Assembly (NCBI GenBank): GCA_907165135.1
Contig: OU015567.1
Span: forward strand, 4,283,001 to 4,347,000
From: Oikopleura dioica
Lineage: Eukaryota > Chordata > Appendicularia > Copelata > Oikopleuridae
DNA: 64,000 nucleotides
Direction of reading: 5' to 3'
Shown here: positions 30,538-39,723 of the stretch, in pieces
Layout of the letters: every line of letters starts with the position of its first letter
Position numbering within the stretch: position 1 is the stretch's first letter
Translations under genes and position numbers: made by a program
The notes under the pieces: generated by a model
Told to the model about the DNA's origin: nothing
Seen by the model: the letters and a program-made list of their open reading frames with translations, nothing else
The model's database searches: none

Positions 30538-33500
30538 TTAGTTTGGTATGGTAAGTGTGGGCCCTTCCTTAGAGTCGACACCAGTTGTCTCCAGGAGTAA
30601 GTATCGGGCACTCAAAGCCAGTGGGATATCGTGTGCGAGTGATATTAAATAACTTTGTCCAGAGCTAGAGTAGTAGAAGGTATTTGTAGCGTTGTAGAGA
30701 CGTGCACGTTTCTTTCGTTTACCGGATCCAGGCTTTACGTAGAAGCCAGCGACGACGCAGCAGAAAAGCGGCAATAGTCGCTGTAAGTCCATAAAACTCC
30801 AACCCAATTCTTCCAATTGCTCCAGAAGAGTTGAGCGAGGCACAGAGTCTTTATATCTTCCCCCAGGAGTGTACGCTGGACCAAGATCCCCTATAATTCG
30901 TTCAGTAAATAGTGAGCCCCTATTTCTCGACTAAACTGTAAGGATACCTACCTCTCACAAGATCTGCCAAGGTCTGTTTATGCAGCTGCCCATGGGTAGT
31001 TTCGATGTCGGGGAACAGGTGATCCCACTGGGATTGTTTCTATTTTCAATTCAATGAGAATCAATGGAGGATTAAATCTTTTACCTGTAGTCCTCCAGCC
31101 TCTGCTTCCCTGACTTTTAATTGCTGCAGTTCGGATAGCAGAGTGCGCATTGCGTCCTGGTTAGCCTGACAAGAGTTATCCGTACATAAGGGCACGGTAC
31201 ATCCGCGCACTTTGGTCGGGTATAGGTGAGGCGAAAGGCCATAGCGAGTGAAGTCGACAAACTGAGTCTCGGAACGGTGCAATGCTTGAACGAAGGATCG
31301 TAGGGCGGATGAGCGGGAATCCCATGACATGCGAAGTTGAAATGGATTCTGACCACTTGGCAGAGCCATACGGAAACAATTAGCCTCGCGGAGATACTCA
31401 GAGTTGAAAAGAAGTGGCCCTTCGTCAGTCAGTTTGGTGATGCGGTCAGAAAGAGCTGTTTGAAAGTCGGAAATATTGCTAAAATAAAAGTTAGAAGCTT
31501 AAAAACTTTGCTATTGGCGAAGGTAAGGGCTTGACCTACCTTTCAGTTATGCTGCTAATGGTAAAATCCGATTCGTAAGCAGTAGGGAGAAGTCGTTGTG
31601 GCACGGGTGAAGTTGAATAGCGAGTTGGGAACAATTCGTTTAATGTAGATTTCTCGCTCGAGCTGTACTCAGGGCTGGAGACAATCATAGCGCGGACGAA
31701 ATGGCAAAAAGCGGAAACTTGGTCATCAGTAATGTTGGTCAATCGGAGATACAGATCGCCGTTTGAAGGAGAATACATTACTTCGAATCCAAAATCAGCT
31801 AGTAGTCCAGCTAATCGGTTAAGGTCGCGGCAATACCGAATAAACTCCTAAGAAATATTAATAGGGATCAGGTTTAACAAGATGCAAAATTAAAATGTAA
31901 TCAAGCTTAAGTACCTCAGCATTCTGTTCATTCTTCATCACATCTGGGAAATGCAGGGACAAATATTCACCGAATACGGGTAAAAGCGGGCTGATACCGC
32001 ACACAATGTTGCCTGTCGTCATCCCTGCCTTTTTCAACGATTCATGAAGGGGGGCAGCCAAGATATTGTGACAATGAACACTCCGTTCCATGGGGATCAA
32101 TCTTGAGTTCAAATGAGCAAGGCCAGAAAATGAAACAGTCTCGCGTGCAAGGCGAAGCTGGGAGGTAGCTTGAAGATGGTCGAGTCGGGTTGCTATGACG
32201 TGGAGTTGAGTAAGACTGGGCTTAAATTAGGATTACTTGGAGAAAAACCTTGCTTACGCTGAGTTGTAGACGCCACACATGATGGTCGAGTGGCGCATTA
32301 AGCAAGCTCCACTCAATTGGCAAGGCGGATAGGTGCAAGTTGCAACAGGGCCTCCTGCTCGCTGATAGTTGTTTGATGGGTCAGTTGAACACCAGGTGAT
32401 CGAATCGCTTTGGAGAGCATACTGATTCACGACCTCAGTTTGTAGTTGATAGAGAGGATGTTGATAAAAGAAGTATCCAAGAGCCTTTAAAAAGTGCTAA
32501 TAAGATGTCGCTAGGAAGGTAATAGACCTACCTTGCGCAAGAGATTGAGAGCGGACCCACCGGTGAAGCCGGCGAAATGGAGATTGTGCGCCTCAACTTG
32601 TAACTGGAGATCCGTCAGCGGGGAAATCATTAAGATATGATTCAAGTAATCCGTTGACATAAATAACTTCTGACAAAAGATTGAGGCCCCCAAGAAATCC
32701 ATTCGGTCATGTAAAGCACTTAGCTTTGTAGTGTAGAGAGCGGATACGTCGCCTTGAATGGTAGGATTGTATGAATCCAAATCGGTAATCTGTAAAATGT
32801 CAGCCGGGATCGCGAGCAATTGATTGTTTAAGATCTTTTGGTAGGCGAGAACAGAGGCTCTTTTCAACTTTTCGGTTAGAGTCTCAGCCTGAGGATGGCT
32901 TGGGGTCTGGGCATGTTCTCGTTTTATACGCGATTGGGCTGATTCAACTGTTGCGTCCAATTGCTGGATCAGTGGATTTTCATGAAGTCCAGATGAGCCT
33001 GAGAAGCAGAGAATAGTGTCGTTGGTTGCCACCAGACCATACTCTGGCTTGTTAGTAATCTGTTCTTCATCATCCATGAGGGTTGTCAAGGGGTGATTGG
33101 CCAAAATGTCGGGCTTAAACGAAATCGGTGCTGCTTCCGGGATATTACTTTCGGCTGTAACTGATTGAAGCCGGTTCTCCAATAAATCGAGTAGCAGAGT
33201 TGAGCTTGCTGCTTGATGCCCAGGACGGACTGCAGGTAGAGGGCCGCTGTTTTCATGGACGGAAGTCGAGTGCCTAGTCGCTCTTGCTGGATCTCGGCGG
33301 AGGATGCTGGTGACGGGAATGTCCGTAGTAGGAAGCGCGTCAGTGGTTGAAATTCCGGTCTGAGTGGTGAGTAAGCTCAGCAGAGCGTTCTCATCTAAAA
33401 CATGTCCGTCAAAAGAGGAAATACTGAGCAGAAATTAAAAGAAAGGTAGGTCACTTACCTTCCTCAATTAATCTGAAAACTCGGGGACGAGATTGTCCAT

Positions 33501-36149
33501 CAGCAGTGAAGACCATGTAGAGTCGACCACCACGTCGGATAGTAGCATTCATTAAGGAAGATGAATCGCTGCTGCCATTGTCTGAAGGAGATGGTGGCGT
33601 GGAGTGATCTCGAGCACTTGACTCGTCATTTGCTTGAGGCTCCGGGGCATCATTACCGGGGGGAGAATTACAGGGCGGATTTTGTTGCGAACTGTTTTCT
33701 TCAGTGATTTCCTGGGTGGCTTGTTGAGCAGCTTACTCGCGAGCCCTTGCGGCTCTTCTTTCCGTAATATACTCTTCGTACAGTCGGTGAAGGTCAGACA
33801 GATCCTCTTCGCGGGGAATATAGAATGGAGATTCGACAGCAGTTATGGACAACTCGGAAATATTCTTGACTCGGTCGGGATCTACTTTTGAGTTGAGACA
33901 CTTGCTATGGGGCTATAAACTAAAGTACCTTGGAGGGTCAAAGCTTGCAGAAAGTCCACAACGTCTTCTGTTTCCAGTTTGGTTGGGGATAGTTCATAAA
34001 TGCTGTGGATGATTCCTAATTCCGTCAAGACTTCTCGAGCCTCGGAGGAAAGGTTCAATACCAGGCGGGAAACGCGAGGAATCGCAGTTTGCTCGGTTGG
34101 TTCGGGAGAGTCGAGATCAGCAGGGTTCAAAGTCCTATCGAACTCTGAGGCAGTTGTGCACTGTTGCTGAGAAACATGTATGGCGGATAAAAGCACTTGC
34201 TGATAAGCGCTTGTAAATGATGGTGGTCTAATGACCTTTCGCAAGCCAGTAATATAACAAGTGCTGATGTCGTTAGTACACCCTTTGATTTGAAACGGTC
34301 GCAAGCTAAATAAAAAGTAATTAACGGAAGGGCAAAATCACAGCAGGAAGGTCGAGGACCTACCTGGTCTCTTGACGTTTGATACATCTGGCGTGAGCGA
34401 TCACGTCGGAATTTGTTGCTGGCTGTAAAGTTTGCTGCAAAAATGCGTCAATGGTGCGTGCGAAAACCAAGAGCAGGTCATTCACCAGTTGTGAATAGGT
34501 GCGTGATAAGCGCTCTTGAACCATGTCCTCGGTGTCTTCATTACGGGTTATCATTGCTGCCATGATCCTCTGGATTGTGCTCAGGACCAATGAGTGGAAG
34601 TAGCGGCGACCGTCGTGAACAAGGTTACCGTAAAGGCAAAACATCGAGTATAGTAGGCGCTCCACATCCGTTGCAGTGAACTTCTGGCACTGAGTGGTGT
34701 AATAAATCGCCCACTGGCCAAAAACAAGCTGAAAAGAGGGGATTGATCCTGGAAGTCTTTAAAATTAAAATTATAATTAAAAATGAATTAGGGAATTTCA
34801 ATTGTGTTAAAGTGTCAAAATTTTAAAGCTCTGTAAGCTTTATAATTTACCTGAAAGAAAATCTCTACGAAAATTCGCACGGAGGTCGAATCAGGGGCGC
34901 TGGGTTTCCATCCGGGAGGCAGACATGTTCTTTTCCCAAACCTGTCGAACTTAGTCTCGCCAAGCAAGGTTGGTAATCCATCTCCCTTCGTAGAGGAGAT
35001 GATCTTGTCGCCAAGGGAGACGGTCCTATCCTTGGTGGAATGGGAGTCGCGAACCTGTGCGTATAGGTCTTCGACAACAGCCAGTGAAGGCGTCACGAAG
35101 TTATCAGAGTCGTCCGACTCGCTGGCGTCGGTGGAAGCTGACTCTTCTTCTAAGAGGAGATTAATTAAAGCCCGAAAACTAGTACTATTCTTCTCTAAAT
35201 TAAAGTTATCTAAGAAAAATTTTGTCCAACGACAGATAGGGACAAACGAAAAATTAATTATTACAAATTTTACCAATAATTATATTGTACCTAGACTATC
35301 AAAATTTCACTAACCTTGAGCCTCAGGGGTCCTTCAAACTTTCCTCGTTTGGAACGTGTTACGCGTTGGTTAGGACCAGGTACTGGTCGTGGCTGCCTAC
35401 GTCGTCGGTTCCTCTTGCGGGGAGTTGGGGTCGAAATTGATGATAGCCGAAGGGTACGTATAGGAGTACTCTCAGTGACCTCTTGAAAGGAGGGAATACT
35501 CTTTTCGCAAGTAGGTCGAGGATCGGAGATGGGCTTGAATGGGGCTAGGGCCTCACCAGTCGGTTCATCAACGTCCATCTCTTGCTCGTCTTCGGAAGGG
35601 GTTTGCGGACGGCCGGAAACTGGAGGAGCAATGAGAGCCGTAATCTGCTCCTCGGTGTATTCAGCCAAAACCTGAATACAGTTAGTTTCCGTGAAATCTG
35701 TATTATAGTTTGGTTAGATTGTACTACTACTTCTCTTGAAGAATAGGTAGGTCTCGGACCTTCCTCTACTTTAGAAACTTTCTCATGTCACTTTCCGAAA
35801 TTGTGACTGGCTTCAATAGAAGCAAGTAGCGGCTCAGAAATTACTATACCAGGAGAAACAAGCTAAGTGATCCTGGATTAGAAAACTCAAGAAAAATTCA
35901 TGAAAATACCAAAATAGGCAAGTGTCATACTTCAAATAAAACAGGGTTGCGCATGAAATGATAAATCCTGATTGAAGTTGAACCCGGATCCAAAATGGCG
36001 TTGACAAAACTTACGGAATAAGGAGATGACACATCCAATGGGTCGGAGTGCGGGTACACTGCGACCAGTCGTGCGGTCCTTCGTGGTACTTGAAACCCTT
36101 CAAGGCCAAATTCCAGAGTTTCTTCGTCGTTTGGGAGTTGGGGGTCCAT
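30538..36149 (-). CDS. Unrecognised 13-exon gene carried antisense in the retroelement (about 1,500 aa)
   Basis: Exons by splice site and phase: 36149-36015, 35671-35315, about 35150-34851 (acceptor unresolved), 34728-34364, 34305-33929, 33884-33459, 33394-32532, 32484-32258, 32215-31915, 31847-31540, 31478-31085, 31039-30952, 30890-30538. Ten consecutive junctions keep phase with GT-AG introns of 42-122 bp, strong evidence that the gene is real and lately functional. Exon 2 has a basic RKRNRRRRQPRP patch (nuclear signal-like). Exons 8 and 11 hold Cys/His (CTYPPCQLSGAC; GCTVPLCTDNSC). The large exon 7 is Leu-rich and helical. The last exon is basic (GSGKRKKRARLYN). Exon 6 contains one in-frame TAA at about 33,736, a mutation or an extra small intron. 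I know no homologue. Confidence 0.75.
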
Positions 36150-36792
36150 GACGTCCGGATAAATTAGCGCTCTGCTAATCGGGATGCCAAAAAATGAACT
36201 GACTCGAGTTTTTGGGAAATCGGACTTGTAAACAGATCCTCAACAACATTCTAGAAACGAGGTCACGTGATGGAGACTGGTCCATGGGGTTCTGATTAAA
36301 TCCAGCCCTTGACCCTGGAAATGCAAACTTGAGCATCTCAATAATAACCCATTCTAGAGAAAAACCTGTCTATTTTTATTTTATTTATTTTTCAAAATAC
36401 CCAAATAGATTCTAAAAAATCTTTGATTTTTAAGTTTATCTTAACTTTGCAATACCTTCTCTGCAAAATTGCAGCTACATTGGACAAGGCCCTTGAATGC
36501 GGATTTGAAGGTAGGTAAGGTACCTACCTTCATCTCTACTCCTCTTGGGCCAGCAGAATAGAAGAAGATGAATCAATCCAATCAACTGGGTACCGCGCAT
36601 ACTTTTCTCCCGCTTGGCTGGATGATCCTACTCTTCTGCCTTTCTACGCAAGCATATTTTTCATTCATTCGCTATGAAATCATTATTTTTATATTTCTTT
36701 ATTTCTTTTGTTTCTTGTATGTTCTTTCTTTTCACTTGCACTGTGTTACAGATTATTGTTCTTCTTACAATTATCTTTGAATAAATAATCAG
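36150..36792. promoter_or_regulatory. 5' flank of the antisense gene and 3' end of the element RNA
   Basis: No recognised protein. A hydrophobic plus-strand frame (36,568-36,780, 70 codons) runs up to the polyadenylation signal but is low in complexity and may be chance. The stretch must contain the promoter of the minus gene and the 3' end of the plus RNA. Confidence 0.4.
36508..36532. repeat. Best palindrome of the element
   Basis: GAAGGTAGGTA-AGG-TACCTACCTTC has perfect 11-bp arms around a 3-base centre, lying between the minus-gene start and the poly(A) end. Others: 28,456-28,481, 29,836-29,860, 31,518-31,542, 32,513-32,535, 33,442-33,464, 34,346-34,366 and 35,746-35,765. Confidence 0.8.
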
Positions 36793-37083
36793 AAAAAAAA
36801 AAAAAAATGTGAGTCTATATCAAATGCGCTATGAAATACCGAGATCTTATTTTTCGATTGGTCTCCGTTTCCCAAAATCGCCGTTTGCCCAAATTGAGGA
36901 AAGGGCAACTTGGGCAAAAGGCGACTTTGGCGAACGAGACCACTCTTCTTTTTCAACTTACATATAATAACTGCAATTATCTGTCAGATCATTTTACATA
37001 AAAGTTTCCGCCGAAAAAATTTTTTGTAGTGATACAAACGACTAGTTTTTGAAACAAGCAATTTAAAAAAAATAGACATTTGA

Positions 37084-37232
37084 ATGAATAATTGCTAACA
37101 CAACTTCTAATTTGTCAGAAAATGAAAGAAGATGAAATTTTCTAGCATCAGATGAAGGATTCAACGCGGGGATCAATCAACAGAGCCAGAGGAAAGTTCC
37201 AGAACACGAGATCAAAGAAGAAATTTCACGAC
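37084..37232 (+). pseudogene. Second degenerate copy of the 8.4-kb gene
   Basis: It matches exon 1 and exon 2 remnants (AGCATCAGATGAAGGATTCA, then GATCAATCAACAGAGCCAG) with the start region ruined and exon 3 missing, the same breakpoints as in copy A. The decay therefore predates the duplication. Confidence 0.7.
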
Positions 37233-37438
37233 TAGAGTGCGACTAGAGGCAGGAGAGACTAGAGGAGGCAATTAAACTGTACAATTTGCGCACATTTATT
37301 TTTTGATTGAAGGCGTCTTACGAGACGGTAATGAGAGGAGCTCAGCCTGTCGTAAGAGCTGCCCCCTATATCGATAGTATCACATGCTCTCTAGCACCGA
37401 GAAGATTATGAAGCGTAAAAATAACAGTTCCAGAAAGC

Positions 37439-37446
37439 TATATAAA
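37439..37446 (+). promoter_or_regulatory. TATA box of secreted-protein gene, copy B
   Basis: TATATAAA lies 98 bp before the ATG at 37,537, in a flank conserved with copy A. Confidence 0.7.
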
Positions 37447-37536
37447 TCGAGATCCCTGAACCTTTCAGCACAGACAATAACAGTCAGTTTTAAAAAAAGA
37501 GCCTTTTCAAAGGAAATCTTTTTAATCCGGTCAAAA

Positions 37537-38031
37537 ATGATGAAATCAATGCTCTTTGGTCTCTTCGCCGTCGGATCCGCTTCTGTCGACCATTATGGCA
37601 AGATCCGAATGCCTCGATTTGAAAAACTGGTCGGTTCGGAGGTCGATTTGGCTGGCCCGATCGCCGTTGACTCGGAAAAAGACTGTACTGATCTCTGCCG
37701 CGTTGCATCGTTCTTTGCCAGCCCGACACGACAATACGATGCCAACTGTGATTTTGCGGATATCTACGCTGACGGACAATGCTCTCTCTCTGAAATTCCA
37801 ACATTGCAAGAATTCATCGTCGACAAAATTGGCTCCCGTGCACTTTCCTGCCGCGCTCTTTGCTCCTTCATGTCCGACTGCATGGTAGTTCAGACCGAGT
37901 CTAAAATAACGCGACGAATGACCTCCCGAACTTGCTCCTTTTTCAACGGATACGTCGAGGTTCAACGAACAAGATTTCCCGTCGAAGTCGAGATGAAACA
38001 GACGATGTTTGACAAATACATCCAAATGTGA
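37537..38031 (+). CDS. Secreted cysteine-rich protein, copy B (164 aa)
   Basis: It has the same length and signal peptide as copy A, with differences at HYGK, DANC, QCSL, DKIG and MFDK. Cysteine positions are kept. Its 3' flank lacks any insertion and reads ACACAAATTTTTTTCTC, showing the pre-insertion state of the LTR element site. Confidence 0.85.
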   Translation: MMKSMLFGLFAVGSASVDHYGKIRMPRFEKLVGSEVDLAGPIAVDSEKDCTDLCRVASFFASPTRQYDANCDFADIYADGQCSLSEIPTLQEFIVDKIGSRALSCRALCSFMSDCMVVQTESKITRRMTSRTCSFFNGYVEVQRTRFPVEVEMKQTMFDKYIQM

Positions 38032-38303
38032 ACTGTTAACCATATTCCCCCTGTTCTCTTCTCTTTCTTCTGAATTAACATATATAAATCTGAAAATAAT
38101 ATTTGCCAAATTAACCGTGTTTACACAAATTTTTTTCTCTCTATTTTGCCGTCATTGATGCCAAGTTAATAAAATAAAAAAATCTCATAAAAATCACTTC
38201 TAAAAATGTCATTTCGGGCGATTTCGGCCCAAAGAAGAGGACTTTTTTAAATTCTATCATCCAAGGCTCGCCATCCAAGGAGGCTTATTAATGTAAGCTT
38301 TAA

Positions 38304-38972
38304 GGACCCCCCCCATCAAGATGAAAAAAGTCAAAATTTTCAAAATTTTTTTGCTTTTTTGGGTAGTTTAGACCACAAGGAAGAACTTTTATTCAGAAAA
38401 TTTTTTTGATCTTATAGAAAATTTTGGCAGAAATTGACTTCAAAAATTGAAAATTAACATTTTACATTTCATAAAAATCTTTAGTTCGCTATTTTTTAAT
38501 GGTAATTAAGGGTATACCAACCATCAAAACTATTTCTATAATAAACACTAGTATAAAAACGTTATTCAGGGCAATTAAGGCAATAATTACTGAAAATTTA
38601 AATCTGGAAATTTGACTTAGATTCGACTTATAAAATTTTAAAGGGGCTGTCCTCCTTAAGTTCGTAGACAAAAAACTCTCAAAAAGCAAACGGTCGTAGC
38701 TTAGGGCCTTAACTTTACCATGAAAAAAAATTAAGGGTATACCCCAACGAAAACCCCAAAAAAAAACGTTCACTAAGCAACTTTACCTTTAACGGCCTTT
38801 AACGGCCTGTATAACCTTAAATTTGGCATCGAGAGATCATCTTAAGGGGAACGGTTGCAGTAGAGGGTTCGATCTAAAGGATGCAATTAAAATTAAGGGT
38901 CTAGCTAAGATAGTTTTGGAGAAAAACTTCCACTAAGATGCCCTATTTTCGCGATTCTTGATGGGGGGGTCC
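38304..38972. mobile_element. TTAA-flanked foldback element 2, 669 bp
   Basis: The left end GGACCCCCCCCATCAAGA and the complement of the right end (GGACCCCCCCATCAAGA) differ by one C in the run. TTAA flanks both sides (38,300-38,303 and 38,973-38,976). It is piggyBac-like in target choice, with no transposase. Confidence 0.82.
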
Positions 38973-39469
38973 TTAAGGGTGTTTTTCCTCATTTTTCGCC
39001 AAAAAGTCCAATTTTCCAACGCGATTTTGAGGGTGTTAGAGTCGAGATAGACCCCCAAAAAATGAGGCCTCAAACTCGTTTTTTGACCCGTAGAATCCAT
39101 TTTCGGGGTCAAAATTTTGAAATTCCGAAAATTGATTTTTTCGAAAATTGTTGACGGGGGGGGTCCGAAATGAGAAGCCGCGTAGCGGCTTTTTACAATA
39201 CAAAGCCGCGAAGCGGCTTCGTCTTAATTCTAGAATATATTCAAATAATTTATTTTATAATCAAAATCAGATTTCTACACAGGTCGTCGGCCCCAAAATC
39301 AGAACAAAAACCATCATTTTTATAAGCCTGTTTATAACAATTATTTTTCCGATTGATTCTGAGACCTCTTCTCTTCCAAAGGTTATTCTGTCAAAGAATA
39401 ACGCCAAAAAATCAAACAAGGAAATTTCAAAAGAGCAAATCTGTCCCAAAAAAATCGAGAAAGAAAAAA

Positions 39470-39646
39470 ATGGGGAGAGAGAATATTTTTCAGTTACTCC
39501 AAAAAATATTTTATCTTCTTCTTGTTCTTGTTGTTTTCTTGGTTCTTTTTCAGAACACAAGATATCTTTATCCATTGAAAATTGAGTTAATCTCGAACAA
39601 GGTAATAAGCTTTCAACGGTTGAATAGAGCTAAATCAATCAAATAA
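39470..39646 (+). CDS. Small single-pass membrane protein, copy B (58 aa)
   Basis: Paralogue of 24,419-24,595: MGRENIFQLLQ, then a helix FYLLLVLVVFLVLFQNTRYL, and an identical last part SFQRLNRAKSIK. Substitutions in the helix are conservative. AATAAA overlaps the stop. Conservation of frame and stop between copies supports a real peptide. Confidence 0.58.
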   Translation: MGRENIFQLLQKIFYLLLVLVVFLVLFQNTRYLYPLKIELISNKVISFQRLNRAKSIK

Positions 39647-39723
39647 TAAAATTTTTGGTTGGGTCATAAATTCTCGAGTACTTAAGTTTTTACGTTTTAC
39701 CACATTACCTTTTTCGTAAAAAA

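Larger units (their letters stand above)
24955..36806 (+). mobile_element. Large ambisense poly(A)-ended retroelement, 11.85 kb
   Basis: Both borders are set by comparison with the empty site in copy A. The right end is an AATAAA at 36,780-36,785 followed by a run of 15 A (36,793-36,807), so the plus strand is the template RNA sense. Left to right it holds frames of a reverse-transcriptase protein on plus (25.1-30.0 kb), a pair of facing polyadenylation signals at about 30.31 and 30.42 kb, and a 13-exon gene on minus (36.15-30.54 kb). No target duplication is visible. The minus-gene introns are intact, as expected if they lie antisense in the transposition RNA. Nine palindromes of one kind are scattered through it. 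Confidence 0.8.
36807..38260. repeat. Segmental duplication, copy B (right part)
   Basis: The block aligns with 9,792-9,944, 10,359-11,679 and 22,983-23,060 of copy A, without the mariner-like element and without the LTR element. Confidence 0.85.

Noticed and set aside
36568-36780. 70-residue hydrophobic protein at the element 3' end
   Set aside because: Mostly Phe/Ile/Leu from a T-rich 3' region; no conservation could be tested, and it ends at the polyadenylation signal by chance.
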